Below are positions 26,090-34,817 of a stretch of 64,000 nt of DNA, piece by piece. A program made the position numbers and the translations under genes. The stretch covers positions 10,263 to 74,262 of the forward strand of contig CAKOOV010000006.1 of assembly GCA_934098435.1 (NCBI GenBank), in the 5' to 3' direction. The notes below the pieces were generated by a model. That model was not told the origin of the DNA and ran no database searches. It worked only from the letters and a program-made list of their open reading frames with translations. This DNA is from an uncultured Bacilli bacterium. GTDB taxonomy: Bacteria; Bacillota_I; Bacilli_A; RF39; UBA660. Position 1 is the first letter of the stretch. Every line of letters starts with the position of its first letter.

Positions 26090-27400
26090 ATGAAAGTACC
26101 TACAGTAGCAATCGTTGGAAGACCAAATGTTGGTAAATCAACAATATTTAATAAATTAGTCGGTAAAAAAATAGCCATAATTGAAGATACACCTGGTGTA
26201 ACAAGAGATAGAATATATGGCACAGTAAATTACAAAAATTACAAATTCCATTTAATAGATACGGGCGGAATCGATGTATCAGAAGAAGACTTCAACAATG
26301 AAATAATTATTCAAGCAAATATAGCCATTGAAGAAGCAGATATTATAGTCTTTGTAATAAATGGATTAGAAGAATTAAATCAAAACGACTTCATAATAAG
26401 AGATATATTAATGAAATCAGGAAAAAAAGTTTTAATAGCAGTAAATAAATTAGATAATCCAAAAAGAGAAGAAAATATATATAACTACTATGAACTAGGT
26501 TTTGAAGATATATTACCAATAAGTGGTGAACATTCCTTAGGATTATCAGATTTATTAGATAAAATAACAGAAAATTTTACTGAAAATAACACAGAAGAAA
26601 AAAAAGACGATCGAATAAAATTCTGTCTAATAGGAAGACCAAATGTTGGTAAAAGTAGCCTTGTAAACGCACTATTAAATGAAGAAAAAGTAATAGTATC
26701 CCCTATTGCCGGAACAACAAGAGATGCTATAGATACCGAGTTTACATATAATCAAAAAAAATATGTAGCAATAGATACAGCAGGAATCAGAAAAAGTGGC
26801 AAAATATTTGAAAGAATAGAAAAATATTCCGTATTAAGAAGTATGAAAGCCATAGAACGAAGTGATGTATGCCTACTAGTCATAAATGCCGAAGAAGGAA
26901 TAATAGAACATGACAAACACATTGCTAGTTATGCTCTTGAAGAAGGAAAACCAATTATAATAGTAATAAATAAATGGGATACAGTAAATGATAAAAATGA
27001 TATTAGTACATTTACAAAATTAATCCGTTCAGAATTCAAATTCTTATCATTTGCTCCAATAACATTTGTATCTGCTTTAACTAAAAAAAGAATATTTACT
27101 ATTATGCCAGAAATAGATAAAGTATATATAAATTCACATAAAGAAATAAAAACTAGCACCTTAAATGATGTAATAAGAGATGCCGTATTATTAAAAGCAC
27201 CACCATCATATAAAGGAAAAAGATTAAAAATATCTTTTGCACAACAAACAGGAACTACCCCACCTAAATTTACCCTATTCGTAAATAGCAACAAACTAAT
27301 ACACTTTTCATACGAAAGATATTTAGAAAACAAATTACGAGAAAATTTTGATTTAGAAGGAACACCAATCATATTAGAATATAAAAATAAAAATGATTAA
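26090..27400 (+). CDS. der: Double-domain ribosome assembly GTPase Der/EngA
   Basis: Essential 50S assembly GTPase, 436 aa, with two G domains and a C-terminal KH-like domain. The first has GRPNVGKST (10-18), DTGGID and NKLD; the second has GRPNVGKSS, DTAGIRK and NKWD. The KH part contains PPSYKGKRLKI and the GTTPPKF segment. Start after AAAGAGGTGATATTAC, with TGTTATAAT upstream. Confidence 0.97.
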   Translation: MKVPTVAIVGRPNVGKSTIFNKLVGKKIAIIEDTPGVTRDRIYGTVNYKNYKFHLIDTGGIDVSEEDFNNEIIIQANIAIEEADIIVFVINGLEELNQNDFIIRDILMKSGKKVLIAVNKLDNPKREENIYNYYELGFEDILPISGEHSLGLSDLLDKITENFTENNTEEKKDDRIKFCLIGRPNVGKSSLVNALLNEEKVIVSPIAGTTRDAIDTEFTYNQKKYVAIDTAGIRKSGKIFERIEKYSVLRSMKAIERSDVCLLVINAEEGIIEHDKHIASYALEEGKPIIIVINKWDTVNDKNDISTFTKLIRSEFKFLSFAPITFVSALTKKRIFTIMPEIDKVYINSHKEIKTSTLNDVIRDAVLLKAPPSYKGKRLKISFAQQTGTTPPKFTLFVNSNKLIHFSYERYLENKLRENFDLEGTPIILEYKNKND

Positions 27401-27403
27401 TTA

Positions 27404-27430
27404 ACCTATTTAACCTTTTAACATATATTA
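27404..27430 (+). promoter_or_regulatory. Candidate sporulation-type promoter of the spoVIF-like gene
   Basis: An AC dinucleotide at 27404-27405 is followed 16 bp later by CATATATTA (27422-27430), which fits the sigma-K pattern AC-N16-CATA. Transcription would start near 27435, at the ribosome site. The boxes are short, so chance is a real possibility. Confidence 0.4.
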
Positions 27431-27447
27431 TGTTAGGAGGTTTTTTT
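27412..27447 (+). terminator. Terminator of der that also covers the spoVIF RBS
   Basis: AACCTTTTAACATA pairs with TATGTTAGGAGGTT, giving 14 bp including two U-G pairs with a TAT loop, and T residues follow. The 3' arm is the AGGAGG ribosome site of the next gene, so read-through RNA from der would have it sequestered. Confidence 0.75.
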
Positions 27448-27448
27448 A

Positions 27449-27691
27449 ATGAATTTTTCAGATAATTTTTTTAAAAAAGTAGAAAAAAAGACTAATGTTG
27501 ATAAAGAAACAATATTATCACTTGCAAATAAATTACAAGCAGGTAATATGAAAGATGAAAGTACTTTAAAAGAAGTAATAAATGACCTAGCAAAAATGAC
27601 TGGAAGAGAGGTATCTAAGGAAAAAGAACAAAAAATAATTAACACCATTATGAATGATAATGTTCCAAGCGACTTAGATAAATTTATTTAA
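27449..27691 (+). CDS. Stage VI sporulation protein F-like (SpoVIF/YphE family)
   Basis: Small soluble protein, 80 aa, with the family pattern FFKKVEKKTNVDKETILSLA followed by a second helical half (LKEVINDLAKMTGREV). In B. subtilis SpoVIF takes part in late spore-coat assembly, and a relative (YphE) lies between der and spoIVA, as here; the family match and that synteny are from memory. The RBS AGGAGG is inside a terminator-like hairpin. Its stop overlaps the next ATG (TAATG). Confidence 0.75.
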   Translation: MNFSDNFFKKVEKKTNVDKETILSLANKLQAGNMKDESTLKEVINDLAKMTGREVSKEKEQKIINTIMNDNVPSDLDKFI

Positions 27692-28323
27692 TGAAAAACA
27701 TAACTATTGGTATAATAGCCAGAGAAGAAAAAATAAACAATATATCTTTTGAAGCAATAACAAAAAATAATTTAAAATATATACATAATAAATGCAATTA
27801 TATAGGAATATTAAATTATAACAATTCCTACCTCAACACCGAGATATTAGATTTATGTGATGGAATAATTTTTCAAGGAGGAAGTACGATATACCCATAT
27901 CACTTCCAAATATTAGACTATGCCATAAAAAAACATATTCCCGTACTAGGAATATGCATGGGACATCAAATAATAGGATTATATAGTATAAATAGTACTA
28001 CTGAAAAAGACTTAATAAAAATAAATAATCACTATAACATAAATAAAGAACATCTTATAAAAACAGAAAAAAACAGTATAATAAATAATTTACTAGGAGA
28101 TACCCATTTAGTAAACACAAGACATTTATATGCAGTAAAGAAAGTAAATAAACCATTCAAAATAACATCTATATCAGCAGATAACATAATTGAAAGTATA
28201 GAATATATTGATAATAATAACTTCATATTAGGAGTACAATTCCATCCAGAAGATATGGATGACACCGAAAATATATATAATTATTTTATAAAAGAAATAA
28301 TAAAAAGAAAAAATAAAAACTAA
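27691..28323 (+). CDS. Class I glutamine amidotransferase-like hydrolase (peptidase C26)
   Basis: Gamma-glutamyl hydrolase-like protein, 210 aa. The nucleophile elbow GICMGHQIIG carries Cys, and QFHPEDMDD supplies the His-x-Glu partners; FQGGSTIYPYH is the usual oxyanion/substrate segment. The protein is shorter than typical C26 enzymes (about 230-250 aa). It is coupled to the spoVIF-like gene by TAATG and precedes spoIVA, so expression during sporulation is possible. The substrate is unknown. Confidence 0.8.
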   Translation: MKNITIGIIAREEKINNISFEAITKNNLKYIHNKCNYIGILNYNNSYLNTEILDLCDGIIFQGGSTIYPYHFQILDYAIKKHIPVLGICMGHQIIGLYSINSTTEKDLIKINNHYNINKEHLIKTEKNSIINNLLGDTHLVNTRHLYAVKKVNKPFKITSISADNIIESIEYIDNNNFILGVQFHPEDMDDTENIYNYFIKEIIKRKNKN

Positions 28324-28337
28324 TACAACTCATTTTA

Positions 28338-28365
28338 GCATATTTAAAATTACTTAACATAGTAT
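28338..28365 (+). promoter_or_regulatory. Sigma-E-like promoter of spoIVA
   Basis: GCATATT (28338-28344), a 13-bp spacer and CATAGTAT (28358-28365) match the sigma-E pattern (KMATATT, CATAnnnT). spoIVA is a sigma-E gene in B. subtilis, which supports the call. The yabP upstream region has the same layout. Confidence 0.65.
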
Positions 28366-28393
28366 TTAGTGATAAAAAGAAAAGAGGTATATA

Positions 28394-29863
28394 ATGGAAA
28401 AAACAGAAGTTATAAAAAGTATAGGCAAAAGATCAGGAGGAGACATATATTTAGGAGTAGTCGGCGCCGTACGTACAGGAAAATCAACATTCATAAGAAA
28501 GTTTATGGAAAATCTAATAATACCTAATATAACTGATGAATACGAAAGAAAAAGATGTCTTGACGAATTACCACAAGCAGCAGCAGGAAAAACAATAATG
28601 ACTACAGAACCAAAATTTATACCATCGACAGCCACCAAAATAGAAATAGAAGATTTTACAGCCAATATAAGAATGATAGATTGCGTTGGATATATAGTTC
28701 CTTCTGCTAAAGGATATGAAGATGAAAATGGACCCCGATTAGTAATGACACCATGGTATCAAGAACCAATTCCATTTATCGAAGCAGCAGAAATAGGAAC
28801 AGAAAAAGTAATAAAAGACCACTCAACAATAGGTATTGTCGTAATAACTGATGGTTCAATAGGAGAAATACCAAGAAATGAATATCTGGATGCCGAAAAA
28901 ACCGTTATTGAAGAATTAGAATCAATCGGAAAACCATACATAGTCCTATTAAATAGTACTCATCCAATGCTACCAGATACCGAACTACTAGCGGATAAAT
29001 TAAAAGATGAATATAAAGTACCAGTATTACCAATAAATATAGAAACAATGCAAGAAAGAGATATGTATAATATTTTAAAAGCAGCCCTATACGAATTTCC
29101 AATAGAACAAATAAAAGTAAACATGCCAGAATGGATAGCTATTCTAAAACCAGATCATTATTTAAAAAAAGAATATATAAATAGAATAAAAGAAGAAGTA
29201 ACAGAAGTAAAAAAACTAAAGGATATAGATAAAATCAATAATAACTTTACTGCATCAGATTATATAGCAAAATCCTATATATCAGAAGTAAACGCCGAAA
29301 CAGGAGAAGTAACAATAAATTTAGAAGCTCCACCAGGATTGTATAGTGAAGTACTAAAAAATACAATTGGTATATCAGTAAATACCAAAGCCGACTTACT
29401 TTCACTATTTCAGGAATTAAATATTGCTAAAAAAGAATATGATCAAATAAAAACAGCTTTAAAAATGGTTAAACAAACCGGATATGGTATAGCAGCACCA
29501 TCATTAGAAGATATGAAACTAGAAAAGCCAGAAATAATAAAACAAGGTTCAAGATATGGTATCAAACTTAAAGCTAAAGCAGCATCAATTCATATGATAA
29601 AAGTAGAAGTAGAAAGTACATTTGAACCAATAATAGGTAGTGAATTACAAAGTAAAGAATTAATAGAACATTTAACAAAAAATGATAACAATACTAATAT
29701 ATGGAAAAGTGAAATATTTGGTCGAAGTCTAGATGTAATAGTACAAGAAGGAATACAAGCCAAATTATCTATGATGCCAGATAATGTAAGATTTAAATTA
29801 TGTCAAACATTAACAAAAATAATAAATAAAGGTTCATCAAATATGATAGCCATAGTATTATAA
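28394..29863 (+). CDS. spoIVA: Spore coat morphogenetic ATPase SpoIVA
   Basis: Forms the basement layer of the spore coat by ATP-driven polymerisation on the forespore; 489 aa, normal length. The Walker A motif GVVGAVRTGKST lies at residues 21-32, and the conserved DELPQAAAGKTIMTTEPKF and IDCVGYIVPSAKGYE segments follow. The C-terminus, including the family's conserved end (GSSNMIAIVL), is intact. RBS AAGAGGT. This gene is the clearest evidence that the organism forms endospores. Confidence 0.98.
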   Translation: MEKTEVIKSIGKRSGGDIYLGVVGAVRTGKSTFIRKFMENLIIPNITDEYERKRCLDELPQAAAGKTIMTTEPKFIPSTATKIEIEDFTANIRMIDCVGYIVPSAKGYEDENGPRLVMTPWYQEPIPFIEAAEIGTEKVIKDHSTIGIVVITDGSIGEIPRNEYLDAEKTVIEELESIGKPYIVLLNSTHPMLPDTELLADKLKDEYKVPVLPINIETMQERDMYNILKAALYEFPIEQIKVNMPEWIAILKPDHYLKKEYINRIKEEVTEVKKLKDIDKINNNFTASDYIAKSYISEVNAETGEVTINLEAPPGLYSEVLKNTIGISVNTKADLLSLFQELNIAKKEYDQIKTALKMVKQTGYGIAAPSLEDMKLEKPEIIKQGSRYGIKLKAKAASIHMIKVEVESTFEPIIGSELQSKELIEHLTKNDNNTNIWKSEIFGRSLDVIVQEGIQAKLSMMPDNVRFKLCQTLTKIINKGSSNMIAIVL

Positions 29864-29889
29864 AAAGCCTAATAATAATTAGACTTTTT
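29862..29889. terminator. Bidirectional terminator between spoIVA and the permease gene
   Basis: AAAAAGcCTAAT-aata-ATTAGaCTTTTT forms a stem flanked by A and T runs that works on both strands and separates convergent genes. Confidence 0.8.
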
Positions 29890-31018
29890 CTTTTACTCTA
29901 TTGACAATCTTATTACTATTAATTCTATCATTAACAGCCTGTCTAAGTAATATATATAAAAGAGAACATAAAGGAGTTGCTATAAGCATACCAAGTATAC
30001 CACCAACACTAGCCCCAATAGTAACAGATAAAAGTACCCAAATACCTGGAAGACCAACAGACTTACCAACAACTTTAGGATAAATCAAATTTCCTTCAAT
30101 TTGTTGAAGTACCAAAATAAACACAACAAATATAATAGCTTTAATAGGGCTAATCATTAAAATAAGAAATGCCCCTAGAAAAGTACCAATAAATGCCCCA
30201 AATACAGGTATCAAAGCAGTAAATCCAAGTAACACTGCAATAGTAGGAGCATATGGAAGTCTAAGTATCAACATACCAAGAAAACATAAACTACCAAAAA
30301 TTACAGCTTCAAGACATTGACCAGTAACAAAATTAGAAAAAGTAGTATTAGCCATTGAAGCATATTTATTAATTCTATTTACCGTTCTAGGTTTCAAATA
30401 AGCACTCATAAGCTTATTAAATTGTCTCTTTAATGTTTCTTTCTGTGCAATAATATAAATAGCAAAAACAATAGCAATAACAGCTTTACTAATAATAGTA
30501 ATAAGTGAAGTAGCAACCTCAGTAGTAACAGTAATAACATCTTTCGAATTACCTTTAATATAATCAGTAATAATCTTACCAAAATTATCTAAATAATCAG
30601 ATGCTTTCTTAACAGTATTCTCTTCCAAATTAAATTTATTCATAACATTAATAATATCTTCCTTATAAGTAGGTAAACTATCTGTAAATAAAGATACCGA
30701 ATTTTTAAGTTGAGGTATCAACAAATTCATAATAAACACTATAATAAAAATAACCAAAACAACACTAATAGCAATACTAAAAGGTCTCTTAAGCTTAAGC
30801 CAAGTTTTCTTCTTTACCTTACCAAATAACTTACGTTCAATAAAATTAACTAAAACATTAAGAACAAAAGCTATTATAACACCAAAAATAAATGGCGAAA
30901 AAATATTAATAATATAACCCAATATAGATAATATCTTTTCAAAATTAACAAGTACAAAAATAATTAATGCAATATATGTAATAATTAAAATAATATTCTT
31001 TTTAATATCTCTTTTCAT
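29879..31018 (-). CDS. AI-2E/TerF-family (PF01594) membrane permease
   Basis: Polytopic membrane protein, 379 aa, with about seven hydrophobic spans: two near the N-terminus, one at about 65-95, a long soluble stretch, then the conserved group around PYAPTIAVLLGFTALIPVFGAF and KVVGKSVGLPGIWVLL. The family name comes from autoinducer export, but members also export other solutes or Na+/H+; the substrate is not known here. I start at MKRDIKK after GTGAGGTG. It interrupts, in reverse orientation, the spoIVA-HU order found in B. subtilis. Confidence 0.88.
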   Translation of the reverse strand: MKRDIKKNIILIITYIALIIFVLVNFEKILSILGYIINIFSPFIFGVIIAFVLNVLVNFIERKLFGKVKKKTWLKLKRPFSIAISVVLVIFIIVFIMNLLIPQLKNSVSLFTDSLPTYKEDIINVMNKFNLEENTVKKASDYLDNFGKIITDYIKGNSKDVITVTTEVATSLITIISKAVIAIVFAIYIIAQKETLKRQFNKLMSAYLKPRTVNRINKYASMANTTFSNFVTGQCLEAVIFGSLCFLGMLILRLPYAPTIAVLLGFTALIPVFGAFIGTFLGAFLILMISPIKAIIFVVFILVLQQIEGNLIYPKVVGKSVGLPGIWVLLSVTIGASVGGILGMLIATPLCSLLYILLRQAVNDRINSNKIVNRVKEKV

Positions 31019-31241
31019 AAAACACCTCACAAATCACAATGTATTATAACATAAAGAATTAAAACTTACAATAATATTATTAACCTATTAAAAAAAGTTA
31101 TACAAATAGTTAACTTTATAAAAATAATTTTCATATTTTCCCCAAAAGTATTGATTTTATTGAGATTATATGATATCTTTATGTAGTAAGCATAGTATAT
31201 AAACATAATGCTTAATTAATAAAAAACGGAGGTAATTAAAA

Positions 31242-31514
31242 ATGACAAAAGCTGAATTAGTAGAATTTATTGCTGAACAAGCAGATTTAACAAAAGCAGA
31301 TGCTGGAAGAGCATTAGAAGCTGTAATGGAAGGAATAACTAACGGATTAAAAAAATCTGGTAAAGTAACATTAGTGGGATTTGGAACATTTGTTGCTAAA
31401 AAGAGAGATGCAAGAACTGGTAGAAATCCACAAACTGGTGAAACAGTTAAAATCGAAGCTAGAGTTGTTCCAGGATTCAAAGCTGGAAGCAAATTAAAAG
31501 ACGCTTTAAACTAA
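31242..31514 (+). CDS. hup: DNA-binding protein HU
   Basis: Histone-like nucleoid protein, 90 aa. It has the conserved GFGTFVAKKRDARTGRNPQT arm with the intercalating proline, and KAGSKLKDALN at the C-terminus. The RBS is CGGAGGTAATT. The 5' leader carries a TAAGCAT/ATGCTTA hairpin (about 31186-31214), and a TTGATT-17-TATCTT promoter lies further upstream. It follows spoIVA as hbs does in B. subtilis. Confidence 0.97.
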   Translation: MTKAELVEFIAEQADLTKADAGRALEAVMEGITNGLKKSGKVTLVGFGTFVAKKRDARTGRNPQTGETVKIEARVVPGFKAGSKLKDALN

Positions 31515-31522
31515 AAAATAAA

Positions 31523-31551
31523 GACTTCAGTAACTGAAGCCTTTTTTATTT
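31523..31551 (+). terminator. Terminator of hup
   Basis: GACTTCAG-taa-CTGAAGCC hairpin followed by TTTTTT. Confidence 0.85.
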
Positions 31552-32217
31552 TTATCTTATATCCCTAGATATTGATATAACCTTACCAAGTATCATATTA
31601 TCAGAAAAAACATTAACAACAATAGTCTGATATTTAGGATTAATAGCCTGTAAAATAATAGCTTTTCCACTCTTATATAATCTTCTAGCGGACAAAACAT
31701 TTCCCTTAACAGCAATAATAATATCATCACCATTATCATAATGATCAATTTTTTTAAAGAAAAGTCTATCACCCTTCAAATATGTCGGTGCCATCGAATC
31801 ATCCAATAATTTAATAGATAATTCACACCCCTTATTCATAGATTCATAAGAAGCGTTTTTATAAGCATTAATTATCTTTTCACCTCTAGAAGTAATATTC
31901 TTACTACCATTCATAGTATTAACACAATTTTTAATAAATTTCTTTTCAAACATTTCCTTTTCATTCTTAGTCATTGGAATATCATCAAAAGTACCAATAT
32001 CAATATTAAAAATATTAGCAATATCAAAAAACACATCATATGGAATATTAAGCATTCCAGTCTCATACTTATGTAATGTCTGTCTGTTTTTCTTATAGTT
32101 TAAAGCCCTCGCCAAATCTTCTAAAGAATAATTAAATTTTTCCCTATATTCTTTAATAATATTACAAACAAAAGGTTTCAAATCATCACTAATAAGTTCA
32201 TCTTTCCTTGTTCTCAC
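31552..32217 (-). CDS. HTH plus S24 peptidase-like repressor (LexA/CI type)
   Basis: Regulator of 221 aa. The N-terminal HTH spans about residues 15-70 (YSLEDLARALNYKKNRQTL, HKYETGMLNIPY). The C-terminal S24 domain has the nucleophile Ser141 in DDSMAPTYLKGD. At the usual catalytic lysine (VKRL in LexA) it reads ARRL, with Arg178 in the lysine position, so self-cleavage may be lost. It is the third gene of a unit with two membrane proteins. It could be a stress regulator or a degenerate phage-type repressor, but no phage genes are near. Confidence 0.82.
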   Translation of the reverse strand: MRTRKDELISDDLKPFVCNIIKEYREKFNYSLEDLARALNYKKNRQTLHKYETGMLNIPYDVFFDIANIFNIDIGTFDDIPMTKNEKEMFEKKFIKNCVNTMNGSKNITSRGEKIINAYKNASYESMNKGCELSIKLLDDSMAPTYLKGDRLFFKKIDHYDNGDDIIIAVKGNVLSARRLYKSGKAIILQAINPKYQTIVVNVFSDNMILGKVISISRDIR

Positions 32218-32225
32218 AATTACAC

Positions 32226-32900
32226 CTACTTCCCTCTCCTATTAACTAGTAAAAATACAATAAATAAACCAACCATTCCAATTATAACCTTAATTAAATA
32301 TCTAATAATAATCATTCCAAATATAACAAGAAAATCATATTCACCAAGATAAGCAATACTTATAAATATAACACTCTCAATAAATTGAATAATTAATATA
32401 GATCCAATATTACTAAGTAATAATTTATTTTTACTTCTTCTAATATAGTAATATATTTCCCCATTAAGATATAACATAAACCCAATCGATAAAAGTCCAC
32501 CAATAAAACATCTTAAATTAATTAAATTATATCCAAACAAATTATTAAAGCAATTATTAGCTATAACATTATAATCACTAGAAGTAATTAAACTACCAAG
32601 ACAAATAACAATCATTGTCATTACATATGGAACCACATAATAACTAATAATTTTTTTTATCTCATCAAGTCCAAACCTCTGAATAATAATATTATTAGCG
32701 GTAAATATTCCCATAATTAATGGAAGTCCATAATTAGCAGGAAATAAAGTAAAATCATAAAGCTTGAACATAACAATACCAAGCAATGCTGCCATAAATC
32801 CAATATATAAAAATAATCCGTCTTTTTTTCCTATTTTACAAAATAATACCAATATAAAATATACAAATATTATCTCAATCAACATATATAAAAGATTCAT
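32226..32900 (-). CDS. Polytopic membrane protein, possibly VUT/QueT-like, copy 1
   Basis: 224 aa with six hydrophobic segments. The spacing of helices and the segment FTANNIIIQRFGLDEIKKII resemble the TDLLNEVYGxxxARxxI region of the VUT (YhhQ) queuosine-precursor transporter family, but the match is weak and seen only by eye. It overlaps the next membrane-protein gene by 4 nt (ATGA), so the two are cotranslated and may form a pair. Substrate unknown. Confidence 0.5.
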   Translation of the reverse strand: MNLLYMLIEIIFVYFILVLFCKIGKKDGLFLYIGFMAALLGIVMFKLYDFTLFPANYGLPLIMGIFTANNIIIQRFGLDEIKKIISYYVVPYVMTMIVICLGSLITSSDYNVIANNCFNNLFGYNLINLRCFIGGLLSIGFMLYLNGEIYYYIRRSKNKLLLSNIGSILIIQFIESVIFISIAYLGEYDFLVIFGMIIIRYLIKVIIGMVGLFIVFLLVNRRGK

Positions 32901-33565
32901 TTTTTCACCTTCCTTATCATAAATAATTTATCTACAATAAGAAAATAACCAACAATTATTAAACATTTAAGCAAATAATTACTTATTGCAATTTTCATAG
33001 CTATATCAAATCTAATAATAATAGCATAACTAAAATAAATAAATATAAATACATCTATAAAAGTAATACCAACTAATACTAATATCATTTTAAGTAAATT
33101 TCTTTCCTTTTCATGTAACAATTCATTAAAAGCATAATTACATAAAAATAAAGTAATAGTTAATGATATTGGATAAATAATAACTATCGCCAAATTATCA
33201 AGTATTAATCCTTGATACATAGCGGACATCTTATCATATAAAGAAGGTATCATAAAAGCATTAATCATCAACATACAAGCACAAATAAGTGTACTAGCAA
33301 TCATTACTACCATAACCTTTTTAGCATCATCGTTGCCATATCTATGAACAAAATAGTAAAGTATCGAAACAAGACTACTACTAAATATAATTCCCAGATT
33401 AATATCAATACCAAGTAAATGTACAATTTTAAAAGACATTACAAATGATATAATAGAATAAATAATGGCTAATAAATAAAATTCATTCTTACCAAAATAT
33501 CTATGTACAAGATAAATAATACCCATACAAATAGCAATAAGTAACACAAAAACGAAAATATCCAT
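32897..33565 (-). CDS. Polytopic membrane protein, possibly VUT/QueT-like, copy 2
   Basis: 222 aa with six hydrophobic segments and a similar organisation to the downstream copy. The segment SSLVSILYYFVHRYGNDDAKKV occupies the same relative place as FTANNIIIQRFG of copy 1, which suggests old duplication. It is the first gene of a three-gene unit (copy 2, copy 1, S24 regulator) driven by a promoter at 33589-33617. Confidence 0.5.
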   Translation of the reverse strand: MDIFVFVLLIAICMGIIYLVHRYFGKNEFYLLAIIYSIISFVMSFKIVHLLGIDINLGIIFSSSLVSILYYFVHRYGNDDAKKVMVVMIASTLICACMLMINAFMIPSLYDKMSAMYQGLILDNLAIVIIYPISLTITLFLCNYAFNELLHEKERNLLKMILVLVGITFIDVFIFIYFSYAIIIRFDIAMKIAISNYLLKCLIIVGYFLIVDKLFMIRKVKK

Positions 33566-33588
33566 ATAACACCTTCTTATCCAAATAA

Positions 33589-33617
33589 ATTATAACATAA
33601 ATTTATTTAAGATACAA
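33589..33617 (-). promoter_or_regulatory. Sigma-A promoter of the membrane pair/S24 operon
   Basis: Minus-strand TTGTAT and TATAAT (with upstream TG) are 17 bp apart, about 20 bp upstream of the ATG. Confidence 0.7.
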
Positions 33618-33624
33618 TATTAAA

Positions 33625-33715
33625 TAAATACATTGTAAACTAAAACTAAATATTAGCAGTTCACATTATCATTGTTCACTGTTAGTTAAAGCCATAAGTC
33701 TTTAACTAATTTTTT
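33625..33715 (+). ncRNA. Candidate small RNA ending in a perfect terminator
   Basis: A 90-bp stretch without an ORF ends, on the plus strand, in TTAGTTAAAG-ccataagt-CTTTAACTAA plus six T (33682-33715). A weak -10 (TACAAT, 33613-33618) lies upstream. No plus-strand gene precedes it, so the terminator needs another explanation. It may simply insulate the flanking operons. Confidence 0.35.
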
Positions 33716-33736
33716 AAAGCCATATAAATAAGTCTT

Positions 33737-33766
33737 TAAAAAAAAGAAACTATATTTCCGTTTCTT
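33737..33766 (-). terminator. Terminator after the two dehydratase-related genes
   Basis: The minus strand AGAAAC/GTTTCT stem with a 9-nt loop is followed by eight T; it overlaps the last codons. Confidence 0.7.
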
Positions 33767-34817
33767 TCTTCTGCTTAATCATATCATAAAAAGCCTCTAA
33801 TCTAGTATCAATACCAACCTCATTATCTTCAGCATCAAAGCTAAAATATAGTATAGGTATCTTATATTCATTAGAAATAATTGGTAAAATATTCATAGCA
33901 CTAATCTCAGGAGTACATCCAAAGCTCTTTAAATGAAGAATCCCATCAAATCCATCCTTTGCATAACAATAACTTTTAACTACGCTTCCCGAAGCATCGG
34001 CCCCCAAATGATATTTAATATATTTCTTACCTCTTTTTATCATTCTATGAAGTTTAAATCTTTTAGTAATAAGTAAATATGTAAGATCAGTATCACGATA
34101 TACTTCTATTCCCATTTTAATAAGTTTTCTTTCAGTATTATAAGAAGTATTAGCATCAATAAGAGAATATAATTCACCCAAAATAGCCACTCTAAAATGA
34201 TTAACATCTTTATTTATAGAAATATTTTTAAACTTTCTTTTATATTTAAAATATAAATAAACATTCTTAAAAATACCATTATTTTTAAAACTATCAAAAT
34301 ATTCCTTTTCAATTTTCTCAAAACTACATTTATTAATCTCAAACCCCATATTAAGTCTAATATACTTCTCTATTTTATCAATAAAAACAATCATAAGCAA
34401 AGTATTAAATAAATAATAAAAACATATAAAAGGATTAATTTTACTATTCATCTTTTTACAAAATTTATATCCATTCCTTAAAGAAATATGATTATCCTCT
34501 ATCATATTATAAAATTCAAATTTATAACCTAAATCTCTTAATATTTTTTCCTCTAGTTCACCAAAGTAACCATATCTGCATCCACCTCCACCTTGAATAA
34601 GAACATTAGCACCTTTCTCAAGTGCTTCAATATAGTTACCCAAATTATATTTAAAAGGTACACATACAAAATCAGGAGAATATTTAGCGCCAAGTTCTAT
34701 AGTTTTTTTAGTAGTAGAAGGAGGTACTACAACTTTACATTTTGTAGCATTAGATAAAAAATATTCAAAAGCAATATAATAATTACCAAGATGTGGAAAA
34801 GAAATTACTTTATCCAT
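33750..34817 (-). CDS. 2-hydroxyacyl-CoA dehydratase/activase-related protein, second subunit
   Basis: 355 aa, related to the iron-sulfur proteins annotated as CoA-protein activase or 2-hydroxyglutaryl-CoA dehydratase component. Conserved-looking cysteines are in PDFVCVPFKYNLGNY, GGGGCRYGYFG and KSFGCTPEISA, the layout that binds Fe-S clusters in this superfamily. Its ATG overlaps the upstream partner's end by 8 nt. No ATPase (ASKHA) activase gene lies in the window. The reaction is unknown; members range from dehydratases to double-cubane-cluster reductases. Confidence 0.7.
   Translation of the reverse strand: MDKVISFPHLGNYYIAFEYFLSNATKCKVVVPPSTTKKTIELGAKYSPDFVCVPFKYNLGNYIEALEKGANVLIQGGGGCRYGYFGELEEKILRDLGYKFEFYNMIEDNHISLRNGYKFCKKMNSKINPFICFYYLFNTLLMIVFIDKIEKYIRLNMGFEINKCSFEKIEKEYFDSFKNNGIFKNVYLYFKYKRKFKNISINKDVNHFRVAILGELYSLIDANTSYNTERKLIKMGIEVYRDTDLTYLLITKRFKLHRMIKRGKKYIKYHLGADASGSVVKSYCYAKDGFDGILHLKSFGCTPEISAMNILPIISNEYKIPILYFSFDAEDNEVGIDTRLEAFYDMIKQKKETEI

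Noticed and set aside
31552..33565. Prophage control region (S24 repressor plus membrane proteins)
   Set aside because: No Cro-like divergent gene, integrase or structural phage gene nearby; the flanks are HU and housekeeping genes.
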